A stretch of 64,000 nt of DNA, taken from contig JAXGYZ010000008.1 in NCBI GenBank assembly GCA_040772005.1, forward strand, positions 124,001-188,000, written 5' to 3'. Position numbers and translations under genes: made by a program. Shown piece by piece: positions 8,860 through 18,010 of this stretch. The notes under the pieces were generated by a model. It searched no databases. It was not told the DNA's origin and worked only from the letters and a program-made list of their open reading frames with translations. Every line of letters begins with the position of its first letter. Position 1 is the first letter of the stretch. The stretch is from MWBF01 sp040772005 (GTDB lineage Bacteria > Chloroflexota > Anaerolineae > CG2-30-64-16).

Positions 8860-10524
8860 TTACAGCCCCGCGGCCTTGAATGCCGCCGCGACGATTGCCT
8901 GTGCTTCACCGAATATCCGTTGGAGATGCTCTTTGCCCCGGAAGCTCTCGGCGTAAATCTTGTAGATGTCCTCGGTGCCGGATGGCCGCGCGGCGAACCA
9001 GCCATTCTCCGTGACGACCTTCAGACCGCCGATGGGTGCGTCGTTGAAGGGCGCGGCGGTCAGCTTGGCGGTGATCTTCTCGCCGGCCAACTCCTGCGCC
9101 GCGACCATCTCGGGCGCGAGGCGTTCCAGCACGGCCTTCTGGTCGCGTGACGCCACGACATCCGCTCGCTCATACACCGGCGCGCCAAACTGCTCGGTCA
9201 GCTTGCGATAGTGCACACCCGGATCGCTGCCCGTGACCGCGGTGATCTCTGCGGCGAGCAGATCGAGGATGATGCCGTCCTTGTCCGTGGTCCAGACCGT
9301 GCCGTCCTGGCGCAGGAAGGACGCGCCCGCGCTTTCTTCACCGCCGAAGCCGAACGAGCCGTCCACCAGCCCGTCCACGAACCACTTGAACCCCACGGGC
9401 ACTTCGGCCAGCCGGCGGCCGAGGTGTGCAGCCACCCGGTCGATCATCGAACTGGAGACCAGCGTCTTGCCGACAGCCGCATCGGCCCGCCAGCCTGGCC
9501 GGTTCTGGAACAGATACCAGATGGCGACGGCCAGGTAATGGTTGGGGTTCATCAGGCCGGCGCTGGGCGTCACGATGCCGTGCCGGTCACCGTCCGTATC
9601 GTTGCCGAATGCGATGTCGAACCGGTCCTTGAGGCCGACCAGGCTCGCCATGGCATAGGGCGACGAGCAGTCCATGCGAATCTTGCCGTCTTTGTCCACG
9701 GTCATGAAGCCGAAAGTCGGGTCCACCTGCGGGTTGACCACCTCGAGGTTCAGCCCGTACATCTCGGCAATCGGCTGCCAGTAGCCGACCGTCGCGCCGC
9801 CCATCGGGTCGACGCCGATCTTGAGTCCGGAGGCCACAATCGCAGGGATGTCAATCACGTTGCGCAGGTCTGAGACGTACGGCGTGATGTAGTCATACCG
9901 GTGCGTGGTGGGGGCCTGCATCGCGCGCGCGAGCGTCATGCGCTTGACTTCGTGCAGGTCGTTCTCCAGGATTTCGTTCGCGCGGGCCTGCATCGCCTTC
10001 GTGGTGACCGTGTCTGCCGGCCCGCCCGCGGGCGGGTTGTACTTGAAGCCGCCATCATCGGGCGGATTGTGGGAAGGCGTGATGACCACGCCATCGGCCA
10101 ATCCGCCGGCCTTGCCGCGGTTGTAGTTGAGGATGGCGTGCGAAATCACGGGTGTGGGCGTGTACCCGACGCCGCGGCCCGTGCCCGCATCGACGACAAT
10201 TTCCTGTTCGTTGCCCGCAAACACCTCGATGGCACTGGCGAGCGCCGGCTCGGACAGGGCGTGGGAATCCATGCCGATGAAGAGCGGGCCGGTAATGCCT
10301 TGCGCGATGCGAAACTCGCAGATGGCCTGAGAGATGGCGAGGATGTGCGCCTCGTTGAAGCTGGCCCTGGCGGACGAGCCGCGGTGACCGGAGGTGCCGA
10401 AGGCTACGCGCTGGGTTGGGTCAGCCGGGTCCGGCTCGGTGGTATAGTAGGCCGAGATGAGCCGCGGCACGTTAATCAGCATTTCATGGGGAGCCGGCTT
10501 GCCCGCCAGCGGATGCAGACTCAT
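8860..10524 (-). CDS. pgm: Phosphoglucomutase (alpha-D-glucose phosphate-specific)
   Basis: The 554-residue enzyme interconverts glucose 1-phosphate and glucose 6-phosphate in the cytoplasm. It matches the E. coli Pgm type in length. The phosphoserine loop is TPSHNP with Ser151, the N-terminal sugar-phosphate motif is GTSGHRGS (about 43-50), and a metal-binding DTDGDRHG and a C-terminal RPSGTED phosphate loop are present. ATG 10524 follows AAGGAG at good spacing. It is the last gene of the long directon, after glgC, so it links glycolysis to ADP-glucose and glycogen synthesis. Confidence 0.95.
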   Translation of the reverse strand: MSLHPLAGKPAPHEMLINVPRLISAYYTTEPDPADPTQRVAFGTSGHRGSSARASFNEAHILAISQAICEFRIAQGITGPLFIGMDSHALSEPALASAIEVFAGNEQEIVVDAGTGRGVGYTPTPVISHAILNYNRGKAGGLADGVVITPSHNPPDDGGFKYNPPAGGPADTVTTKAMQARANEILENDLHEVKRMTLARAMQAPTTHRYDYITPYVSDLRNVIDIPAIVASGLKIGVDPMGGATVGYWQPIAEMYGLNLEVVNPQVDPTFGFMTVDKDGKIRMDCSSPYAMASLVGLKDRFDIAFGNDTDGDRHGIVTPSAGLMNPNHYLAVAIWYLFQNRPGWRADAAVGKTLVSSSMIDRVAAHLGRRLAEVPVGFKWFVDGLVDGSFGFGGEESAGASFLRQDGTVWTTDKDGIILDLLAAEITAVTGSDPGVHYRKLTEQFGAPVYERADVVASRDQKAVLERLAPEMVAAQELAGEKITAKLTAAPFNDAPIGGLKVVTENGWFAARPSGTEDIYKIYAESFRGKEHLQRIFGEAQAIVAAAFKAAGL

Positions 10525-10563
10525 GATGAGCACTCCTTGTTGGTCTAGCGCACCGCATCCGCG

Positions 10564-11853
10564 CTAGCGGACCGTGTCGTCGATCAGCACCGTTCTTTTA
10601 CTGACCGTTCCCCCGCTCGTGACTGCGAGCTGGTCGTAGTCGTCCGGGTTGGTGTTGGGGTCGATGCGGCAGTTACGCCCGATGACCGTGCCGGCGGGAA
10701 TCTTTGCCCGCTTGCCCGCGATTGTGATGCCGGTGTTGATATTGGCCGGCTCCAGCACGTTGACGGTCATATCGTCGCCCGCCCCCACCTGTGCATTGGC
10801 GCCGACCTCGATTTCCTTGTCCAGGACGCAGTGATCGACCACTGCGCCGGCCCGGATCACGGTGTCATTCATGATGACCGAGTCGCGCACCACTGCGCCG
10901 CGCTCGACGCGCACGCCCGGCGACAGCACGCTGTTGATGACCGTGCCGTCGATCACGCAGCCGTTGGAAAGCAGGCTGTCGCACGATTGGCCCGCGCTGC
11001 CCAGCTTGACCGGCGGCCGCTCCTGCGAACGCGTATGGAGGACCCAGCCGGGCTCGTACAGGTCCAGTTCCGGCTTCTCGTGCAGCAGCGCCAGGTTGGT
11101 TTCCCAGTAGGCCTGAATCGTACCAACATCCACCCAGTAGCCGCTGAACGGATACGCGTAGACCTTGCCCTCGTCCACCATCTTCGGAATGATGTTCTTC
11201 CCAAAGTCGTGGCTCGATGTGGTGTCCGCGCCGTCCTTTTCGAGCCAATGCAGCAGGTAATCCATGTTGAACACATAGATGCCCATCGAGGCCAGGGTGC
11301 TCGTTGCGTTTTTGGGCTTCTCGGTGAACTTGACAATGCGGTCGCTGGCGTCGGTGTCCATGATGCCGAAGCGGAACGTCTCCTCCTGCGGGACGTTCCT
11401 GACCGCAACGGTCAACGCCGCGCCCTTATCCGCGTGGAAGCGCAGCATCTCGCGATAGTCCTGCTTGTAGATGTGGTCGCCTGACAGGACGAGCACCTGG
11501 TCGCAGCCGGACTCCGCAATCAGGTTGCGGTTCTGGTACAGTGCATCGGCTGTGCCCCGATACCAGTCCTGGGCCTTGCGACCCTGGTAGGGCTGCCAGA
11601 TTTCCACGCCGTTGGGCCGCGTGCGATTGAGGTCCCAGGGCTCGCCGATGCCGATGTGCTGCATGAGGGAATGCGGGCGATACTGGGTCAGGACGGCGAC
11701 GCGGTAGAGGTCGGAGTTCACCGCGTTGGACAACGGGAAGTCGATAATGCGATACTTGCCCCCAAACGGCACGGCCGGCTTGGCGCGCTTTTCACCCAGG
11801 ATACTCAGGCGGCTTCCCTGACCGCCTGCCAGGATCAAGGTCAGAACACTCAT
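10564..11853 (-). CDS. glgC: Glucose-1-phosphate adenylyltransferase
   Basis: This 429-residue enzyme makes ADP-glucose from ATP and glucose 1-phosphate, the committed step of bacterial glycogen synthesis. The N-terminal pyrophosphorylase motif is GGQGSRL with KRAKPAVPFGG, followed by IDFPLSN. The C-terminal third is a left-handed beta-helix (hexapeptide repeats such as VERGAVVRDSVI). AAGGGGG precedes the ATG. The neighbours pgm, pgi and glgA complete the glycogen branch. No branching enzyme (glgB) or phosphorylase is in the window. Confidence 0.95.
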   Translation of the reverse strand: MSVLTLILAGGQGSRLSILGEKRAKPAVPFGGKYRIIDFPLSNAVNSDLYRVAVLTQYRPHSLMQHIGIGEPWDLNRTRPNGVEIWQPYQGRKAQDWYRGTADALYQNRNLIAESGCDQVLVLSGDHIYKQDYREMLRFHADKGAALTVAVRNVPQEETFRFGIMDTDASDRIVKFTEKPKNATSTLASMGIYVFNMDYLLHWLEKDGADTTSSHDFGKNIIPKMVDEGKVYAYPFSGYWVDVGTIQAYWETNLALLHEKPELDLYEPGWVLHTRSQERPPVKLGSAGQSCDSLLSNGCVIDGTVINSVLSPGVRVERGAVVRDSVIMNDTVIRAGAVVDHCVLDKEIEVGANAQVGAGDDMTVNVLEPANINTGITIAGKRAKIPAGTVIGRNCRIDPNTNPDDYDQLAVTSGGTVSKRTVLIDDTVR

Positions 11854-11870
11854 CGGACCCCCTTCTGCAA

Positions 11871-11985
11871 GTTACAGGTTACAAGTTGTGCGAGCTGCGG
11901 CTCGCCCAGGTTGCAGGTTGTGTGACGGTGGGCGGCCAGGGCCGCCATGGGTAAACTTGTAACCTGCAACCTGTGAACCTGTAAC
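11871..11985. repeat. GGTTGCAGGTT-family palindromic repeat, glgC-pgi junction
   Basis: The outer arms GTTACAGGTT (11871-11880) and AACCTGTAAC (11976-11985) are perfectly complementary. More GGTT/AACC units lie inside, together with GTGCGAGCTGCGGCTCGC and GGCGGCCAGGGCCGCC inner palindromes. The left half includes one copy of the 31-bp inverted repeat that flanks pgi. Confidence 0.75.
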
Positions 11986-11987
11986 GC

Positions 11988-13622
11988 TTATCGTACACTC
12001 TTGTAGTAGCTGATCAGCCCGTTGGTCGACGCGTCGTGCGTTCTGATGTCCTCTGCGGTGCGTAGCTCCGGCAGGATCACCTTGGCGAGCTGCTTCCCCA
12101 GCTCCACACCCCACTGGTCGAACGAGTTGACATCCCAGATCGCGCCCTGCGTGAAAATCTTGTGCTCGTACAGCGCAATGAGCGAGCCGAGCGTCTCCGG
12201 CGTCAGCTTGGGGTAGAGGAACGAGTTGGTTGGCCGGTTGCCCGGGAAAGTCTTGGCCGAGACCAGCGTCTCGACATTCGCCGGTTCTTTGCCCGCGAAC
12301 TCAGTTCGTACTTCGTCCGCCGTCTTGCCCTTCATCAGAGCCTCTGTCTGCGCAAAGTAGTTCGAGAGCAGCAGCGTGTGGTGCTCTCCGAGCGGGTTAT
12401 GGCTCTGTGCCGCGGCCAGGAAGTCGCAGGGAATGAGCTTCGTGCCCTGGTGGATGAGCTGGTAGAAGGCATGCTGGCCGTTGGTGCCCGGCTGGCCCCA
12501 GATGATCGGGCCGGTCTGGTAGTCGACCGGCTCGCCGCCGCGGGTCACGCGCTTCCCGTTGCTCTCCATGTCCCCCTGCTGGAAGTAGGCTGAGAAGTGC
12601 ATCAGGTACTGGTCATACGGAAGGATGGCGTGCGACTGCGCCCCGAAGAAGTTGTTGTACCAGATGCCCAGCAGCCCCATGAGGACCGGGATGTTGTCCT
12701 CGAACGGCATGCTGCGGAAGTGCTCGTCCACCTTGAACGCGCCCGTCAGGAGCGCCTCGAAGTTGTCCATGCCCAGATAGAGCGCGATGGAGAGGCCCAC
12801 CGCTGACCACAGGGAATAGCGCCCGCCGACCCAGTCCCAGAACTGGAACATGTTGGCCGTATCTATTCCGAAGCGCGCAACCTCCTGCGCATTCGTGGAC
12901 ATCGCGACGAAGTGCTGCGCGACGGCGGCTTCGTCGTGTGCGGCAGCCAGGAACCAGTTGCGCGCGGAGTGCGCGTTCGCCATCGTTTCCTGGGTCGTGA
13001 AGGTCTTGGAGGCCACCAGGAACAACACGGTTTCCGGATTGACGACTTTGAGGGTCTCTGCCAGGTCGGTGCCGTCCACGTTGGATACGAAGTGGACGCG
13101 CAGGCCGGGCTGGCCGTAGGGCTTCAGCGCCTCGCACACCATCTTCGGCCCCAGGTCGGACCCGCCGATGCCGATGTTGACGATGTCGGTGATGGCCCTG
13201 CCCGTGTATCCCTTCCACTCACCCGACCGCACGGCCTCGCTGAAGGCGCGCATCTGGTCGAGAACCGCGTTGACTTCCGGCATTACGTCTTGGCCGTCCA
13301 CCAGGATAGGCCGGTCCGACCTGTTGCGCAGCGCGACGTGCAGGACGGCCCGGTTCTCCGTGTTGTTGTACTTCTGGCCGGTGAACATGGCCTCGATCTT
13401 CTCCGCCAGGCCGGCCTGCCGTGCCAGGTCCACCAGCAGCGCCATCGTCTCACCGGTGATGCGGTTCTTGGAATAGTCGAACAGGATGCCGTCGATGGTC
13501 TGCGAGAAGCGCGCGAAGCGCTGCGGGTCGCTCGCAAACAGATCGCGCATATGGACATCCGCGATCGCGCGCTGGTGTGCTTGCAGCGCCTGCCATGCCG
13601 GCAGGTCAACAGGTCCAACCAT
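11988..13622 (-). CDS. pgi: Glucose-6-phosphate isomerase
   Basis: This 544-residue isomerase interconverts glucose 6-phosphate and fructose 6-phosphate. Length and motifs match the long E. coli-like Pgi: VNIGIGGSDLGP, SKTFTTQET, and the C-terminal FDQWGVELGKQLA signature. A GGAGGGGG ribosome site precedes ATG 13622. The gene is flanked on both sides by GGTTGCAGGTT-type repeats, including a perfect 31-bp inverted repeat. Gene neighbours place it at the hub between glycolysis, glycogen and the pentose-phosphate pathway. Confidence 0.96.
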   Translation of the reverse strand: MVGPVDLPAWQALQAHQRAIADVHMRDLFASDPQRFARFSQTIDGILFDYSKNRITGETMALLVDLARQAGLAEKIEAMFTGQKYNNTENRAVLHVALRNRSDRPILVDGQDVMPEVNAVLDQMRAFSEAVRSGEWKGYTGRAITDIVNIGIGGSDLGPKMVCEALKPYGQPGLRVHFVSNVDGTDLAETLKVVNPETVLFLVASKTFTTQETMANAHSARNWFLAAAHDEAAVAQHFVAMSTNAQEVARFGIDTANMFQFWDWVGGRYSLWSAVGLSIALYLGMDNFEALLTGAFKVDEHFRSMPFEDNIPVLMGLLGIWYNNFFGAQSHAILPYDQYLMHFSAYFQQGDMESNGKRVTRGGEPVDYQTGPIIWGQPGTNGQHAFYQLIHQGTKLIPCDFLAAAQSHNPLGEHHTLLLSNYFAQTEALMKGKTADEVRTEFAGKEPANVETLVSAKTFPGNRPTNSFLYPKLTPETLGSLIALYEHKIFTQGAIWDVNSFDQWGVELGKQLAKVILPELRTAEDIRTHDASTNGLISYYKSVR

Positions 13623-13638
13623 GTCTTGCCCCCTCCAC

Positions 13639-13730
13639 TGTTACAGGTTCGCAGGTTTACGGTTGCAGGTTACACCGACCTTCAACCGTAAACCTGGGCG
13701 AGCCGCAGCTCGCACAACTTGCCAACCTCA
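13639..13730. repeat. GGTTGCAGGTT-family palindromic repeat, pgi-glgA junction
   Basis: Units GTTACAGGTTCGCAGGTTTACGG and their complements form an imperfect hairpin. The segment 13691-13721 is the exact reverse complement of 11882-11912 on the other side of pgi. Confidence 0.72.
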
Positions 13731-13731
13731 T

Positions 13732-14973
13732 CTAGACCAGCGACTCGTACAGTTCGAGCGTGCGCTTCGCGATGGCGGTCCAGCTAAAGTGCTCCTCGAC
13801 ACGCTTGCGGCCGTTGCGCTCGTACTTCTCCCTAAGGCTGGGGTTCAGCGCCACGGCGTTGATGCCCTCGGCCAGCGCGCGGGAGAATGCTGCCGGATCG
13901 ACCGGGTCGAACGTACCCGGCTTGAGCTCCAGTGGGATCAGCTCGCCCGTCGGGTCAAGCCCGGCTTGACCTGGCGGCACCACCACCTCCGGGATGCCGC
14001 CGATGGCGGAGGCGACGACGGCGGTCTCACACGCCATGGCTTCCAGGTTGATAATGCCGAACGGCTCATACACCGACGGGCAGCAGAAGACGGTCGCGTT
14101 GGAGTAGTACTGAATCACCTGGTCCTTCGGCAGCATCTCCTGGATCCATATGACAGGGGCTGCGCCCTGGGGCCGGTCCGCACTGACCTCGGCCACACGC
14201 TCCTGCATCTCCTGGCCGATGGCCGGCGTGTCGGGCGCGCCCGCGCACAGCACGACCTGGATGGACGGGTCGATGTAGGGGATCGCGTTGACCAGGTGAA
14301 TGATGCCCTTCTGCCGTGTGACGCGGCCGACGAACAGGACATACGGCCGGTCGGGATCGACGCCGTGCCTCACCAGCGCATCGACCTCGCTGGTATGGCG
14401 ATACTGGTGCAGGTCGATGCCGTTGTGGATGACCTTGACCTTGTCGGGATCGACGTCGAAGTTGTTCAGCACATCGTTGCGCGTCTCCTGAGAGACCGCG
14501 ATGATGGCATCAGCCTGCGTGATCCCGTTGTTCTCGATCCACGCGCTCAGGTGATAGGCGTTGCCGAGCTGCTCCACTTTCCACGGTCGGAGCGGTTCCA
14601 GCGAGTGCGTGGTGAGTACCAGCGGCACGCCCCACAGCTTCTTCGCCAGGAAGCCCGCAAACTGGACGTACCAGGTGTGGACATGCACGACATCGGCGTC
14701 GAGGTTGTCCTTCGCCATGCCGAGGCTGCGGTACAGCGCATCCAGCGCGCCGCCGAACCGCGGGTCAGTGTTCTGCTTGGCCTCCGCCCACGGCGCATAG
14801 CCTTTGACCGTCAGGTTGGGCTCGCGGACGTCCTGGTTGCCGAAGCAGCGCACTTCCATCGGCACCATCGCGGCGAGTTCTTTGCTGAGGTATTCGACGA
14901 CCACCCCGGCCCCGCCGTAAACGTTCGGCGGATACTCGTTGGTAAAAAAGGCGACCTTGTTGATCTTTCCCAT
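13732..14973 (-). CDS. glgA: Glycogen synthase / GT4-family alpha-glucosyltransferase
   Basis: This 413-residue GT-B enzyme has the N-terminal starch-synthase-like segment (FFTNEYPPNVYGGAGVVVEYL) and a C-terminal GT4 domain with VGRVTRQKG and the E-x7-E motif in PSVYEPFGIINLEAMAC. Length and sequence resemble the actinobacterial-type glycogen synthase rather than the roughly 480-residue GT5 E. coli GlgA. It may therefore use ADP- or UDP-glucose, or make maltose 1-phosphate like GlgM. Proximity to glgC favours ADP-glucose. ATG 14973 is followed by a typical N-terminus. Confidence 0.85.
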   Translation of the reverse strand: MGKINKVAFFTNEYPPNVYGGAGVVVEYLSKELAAMVPMEVRCFGNQDVREPNLTVKGYAPWAEAKQNTDPRFGGALDALYRSLGMAKDNLDADVVHVHTWYVQFAGFLAKKLWGVPLVLTTHSLEPLRPWKVEQLGNAYHLSAWIENNGITQADAIIAVSQETRNDVLNNFDVDPDKVKVIHNGIDLHQYRHTSEVDALVRHGVDPDRPYVLFVGRVTRQKGIIHLVNAIPYIDPSIQVVLCAGAPDTPAIGQEMQERVAEVSADRPQGAAPVIWIQEMLPKDQVIQYYSNATVFCCPSVYEPFGIINLEAMACETAVVASAIGGIPEVVVPPGQAGLDPTGELIPLELKPGTFDPVDPAAFSRALAEGINAVALNPSLREKYERNGRKRVEEHFSWTAIAKRTLELYESLV

Positions 14974-14984
14974 GCTACCCCCTT

Positions 14985-15059
14985 CTTCAGTTGCAGGTTT
15001 GCAGGTTCACAGGTTGCAGGTCAATGGTAACCGCCAACCTCCAAACTTTCAACCTGCCA
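14985..15059. repeat. GGTTGCAGGTT-family palindromic repeat, glgA-ATPase junction
   Basis: Three GTTGCAGGTT-like units (14991-15020) are followed by their complements (AACCGCCAACCTCCAAACTTTCAACCTG), forming an imperfect hairpin that fills the junction. Confidence 0.7.
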
Positions 15060-15064
15060 CCCCG

Positions 15065-17974
15065 TCACGCCAGCTCCATCTGCGCGGCCAGCGCGGTCTC
15101 GGTCCTGCGGGCCTTCGCACGCAAGTAGATCTTGAACAATTCCGCCGCAATGGAATCGAGCATCGCGAACGGCAGGATCCACAGCCAGTCCGTCAGGCGC
15201 AGCGGGACCGTGTCGAAGATCGGGTTCAGGAACGGCACATAGATGGTTGCCATCACCAGCACGAAGGAGAAGGCCACGGCGTAGACCATCCACTTGTTCG
15301 TGAACAGGCCGATCTTGAACACCGAGATGCGCTCGGAGCGCACCACAAAGGCCCGCAGCAGCTCGGACGTCACCAGCGTTGCAAATGCCACCGTTTCCCA
15401 TTTCGGCAGGTTCGGGTCGTTGGGGTCAGCATTCGGATGCGCGCCGGCGAACAAGAACGCACCCAGGACCGCAATGGTCATCACCACCGCCTGCACCGCG
15501 ATGCTGATCATCATGTCCCGGTTGATGATCGGCTCCCTGACCGGCCGCGGCGGCCGGTTCATCATATCCGGCTCGCCGGGTTCCATGCCCAGCGCCAGCG
15601 CCGGCGCACCGTCGGAGACCAGGTTCAGGAACAGCAGTTGGATGGGCGAGAGCGGCGACGGCAATCCGGCGAGCATCGCCAGGAAGATGATGAGGATTTC
15701 GCCCACGTTGCAGGAGATGAGGAAGAAGACGAACTTGCGAATGTTGGAGTAGATGATGCGGCCTTCTTCGATGGCCGAGACGATGCTGGCGAAGTTATCG
15801 TCGGTCAGCACCATGTCCGCGGTCTGCTTGGTCACGTCGGTGCCTGTGATGCCCATCGCCACGCCGATGTTGGCGCGCTTCAGGGCCGGCGCGTCGTTCA
15901 CGCCGTCGCCGGTCATGGCAACGACCTGGTGGCGGCGCTTGAGCGCATCCACGATGCGCATCTTGTGCTCCGGCGAGCTGCGGGCGCAGGTGTTGAGGTG
16001 CAGCACCATACTGTCCAGCTCATCGTCTGTCATCGCGTTGATGTCCGCGCCCGTGACGACCGCACCGCCCTCGGTGAGCATGCCGATTTGGCCGGCAATG
16101 GCCGCCGCAGTGTCCCGATAGTCGCCGGTAATCATGATGGTTCGCAGGCCGGCCTTCTTGGCGATATCCACGGCCACCTTCACCTCGGGCCGGGCCGGGT
16201 CGATCATGCCCTGCAAGCCCAGGAAGGTCATGTGGCGCTCCAGGTCTTCGGGCTGGGGCTCCTCAGGCACCTCTGCCATTGTTTTGAACGCGCCGCCCAG
16301 CACGCGCAGCGCCGAAGTCGCCATGGCTTTGTTGGCGGCCAGGATTTCCTCGCGCAACTCCGGCGTCAACGGCACGATTTGGTTGTGCAGCACGACGTCA
16401 TAGCAGTAGCTGAGGACCAGGTCGGGCCCGCCCTTGACAAAGGCCACATACGGGTGCGGCTCCAGGGGCGCACTGCCGTTCTTGAGGCTGTGGATGCGCG
16501 GTCCCAGGTCGCCGGCCTCATGGATGGTGGTCATCATCTTGCGGTCAGAATCGAAGGGAATCTCAGCCACGCGCGGGTAACAGCGGGCCGCCTCGGCGCG
16601 GTCCAGGCCCGCCTTCGCGGCGGCCACGACCATCGCGCCTTCGGTCGGATCGCCGATCATGCGCCAGGCTGCCTGGCCGCTTTCGGCCGTCGTCTGTTCC
16701 AGCTTGGCGTCGTTGCAGAGCATCATGCCCTGCAGCAGCAGCGCAGTGCCCGGATCAGCGAGGGGTGAGAATGAAGCCTGATGGCGGGAGAACTGGCCTT
16801 CGGGGGCATACCCTTCGCCGGTGACTGAAAACTCGTGCCCGCCGGCCCAGCCCCGCGTGACGGTCATCTGGTTTTGGGTGAGCGTGCCGGTCTTGTCGGA
16901 GCAGATGGTCGTGCAGGAGCCCAACGTTTCCACGGCGGGCAGCTTGCGGATCAGGGCGTTCCGGGCCACCATGCGCTGCATCCCCAGGGCCAGACAGACC
17001 GTGACAACCGCAGAGAGACCCTCGGGCACAGCCGCGATGGCGAGGCTGACAGCGGTCATCAGGAGTTCGATGACCTCATGTCCGTGGGCGGCCCAGTAGG
17101 CGCCCAACCCTTCGGTGAATGCCATGGCCGGATTCGTATCGCGAATCACGCCGAACAGGAAAATGAAGGCGCAGACACTCAGCGCCACGATGCCCAGCGT
17201 CTTGCCGAGTTCATCGAGCTTGATCTGGAGCGGCGTCTGTTCGTCTTCGTACGCCTGGAGCATCTCCGCAATCTGGCCGAGCTGTGTGTCCATGCCTGTC
17301 TGGGTGACGATACCGCTGCCGCGCCCGTACGTGACCAGCATGGACATGAACGCCATGTTGTCGCGGTCGCCGATCGGCGCGTCGGGCTCGAGAACGACTT
17401 TGGCATTCTTGTCTACGGGCACCGACTCGCCAGTTAACGAGGCTTCCTCCGACTTCATGTTGACGGCTTCGATCAGGCGGACATCCGCCGGCAGGTAATT
17501 GCCGGCCTCCACGAGCACCAGGTCGCCGATCACCAGCTCGCGTGCGGGGACGGTCATGTCCTGACCGTCGCGGATGACGCGGGCATTGGGCGCAGACATC
17601 TTCTTCAAGGCGGCGAGCGATGCTTCGGCTTTCGATTCCTGGACCATGCCGAGCGCCGTGTTGAGCACGATGATCGCGAGGATCGCGATCACATCGACCA
17701 GTTCGGTTGCGTCGCCGGTGTTCAGGAACTCGGGGATGCCGATCGCGAGCGAGATAGCCATCGCCGCAACCAGAATCCAAATCAGGAAGTTGTTGAGCTG
17801 GTCCCACAACCGGCTGAAGAAACCCGGCCGCGGCTTTTCCTTCAGCTCGTTAGGGCCGTGCTTTGCGAGCCGGGCACGGGCCTCCGTGCTGGTCAACCCC
17901 TTCTTCAGATCGGTGCCCAGCTCTTCTGCCGTCTGTTCGATTGACCAGGCATGCGCATTGATTGTCTCAGCCAT
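15065..17974 (-). CDS. Calcium-type P-type cation-transporting ATPase
   Basis: This 969-residue P2-type ATPase has an N-terminal cation-ATPase domain, about ten membrane helices, the phosphorylation site Asp360 in SDKTGTLT, the TGES actuator motif and the hinge motif TGDGVNDAPALK. The fourth helix reads AAVPEGLSAVVTV, and PEGL is typical of Ca2+ ATPases of the PMR1/SERCA group; Na+ or Mn2+ export cannot be excluded. GGGAGGAG precedes the ATG. It sits between gnd and glgA, with no obvious metabolic link to either, and may simply share the transcript. Confidence 0.93.
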   Translation of the reverse strand: MAETINAHAWSIEQTAEELGTDLKKGLTSTEARARLAKHGPNELKEKPRPGFFSRLWDQLNNFLIWILVAAMAISLAIGIPEFLNTGDATELVDVIAILAIIVLNTALGMVQESKAEASLAALKKMSAPNARVIRDGQDMTVPARELVIGDLVLVEAGNYLPADVRLIEAVNMKSEEASLTGESVPVDKNAKVVLEPDAPIGDRDNMAFMSMLVTYGRGSGIVTQTGMDTQLGQIAEMLQAYEDEQTPLQIKLDELGKTLGIVALSVCAFIFLFGVIRDTNPAMAFTEGLGAYWAAHGHEVIELLMTAVSLAIAAVPEGLSAVVTVCLALGMQRMVARNALIRKLPAVETLGSCTTICSDKTGTLTQNQMTVTRGWAGGHEFSVTGEGYAPEGQFSRHQASFSPLADPGTALLLQGMMLCNDAKLEQTTAESGQAAWRMIGDPTEGAMVVAAAKAGLDRAEAARCYPRVAEIPFDSDRKMMTTIHEAGDLGPRIHSLKNGSAPLEPHPYVAFVKGGPDLVLSYCYDVVLHNQIVPLTPELREEILAANKAMATSALRVLGGAFKTMAEVPEEPQPEDLERHMTFLGLQGMIDPARPEVKVAVDIAKKAGLRTIMITGDYRDTAAAIAGQIGMLTEGGAVVTGADINAMTDDELDSMVLHLNTCARSSPEHKMRIVDALKRRHQVVAMTGDGVNDAPALKRANIGVAMGITGTDVTKQTADMVLTDDNFASIVSAIEEGRIIYSNIRKFVFFLISCNVGEILIIFLAMLAGLPSPLSPIQLLFLNLVSDGAPALALGMEPGEPDMMNRPPRPVREPIINRDMMISIAVQAVVMTIAVLGAFLFAGAHPNADPNDPNLPKWETVAFATLVTSELLRAFVVRSERISVFKIGLFTNKWMVYAVAFSFVLVMATIYVPFLNPIFDTVPLRLTDWLWILPFAMLDSIAAELFKIYLRAKARRTETALAAQMELA

Positions 17975-18010
17975 GACTCCTCCCTGCTGCGGGAACTCAA
18001 GCGCCTGCGA

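Noticed and set aside
13486..15030. 514-codon plus-strand open frame opposite the glycogen synthase gene
   Set aside because: It overlaps a clear GT4 gene and the repeats on both sides, has no ribosome site and no recognisable domain.
14939..16768. 609-codon plus-strand open frame opposite the P-type ATPase gene
   Set aside because: It is antisense to a gene with all P-type ATPase motifs; the translation is rich in His, Gln and Arg without domains, as expected of shadow frames in GC-rich DNA.
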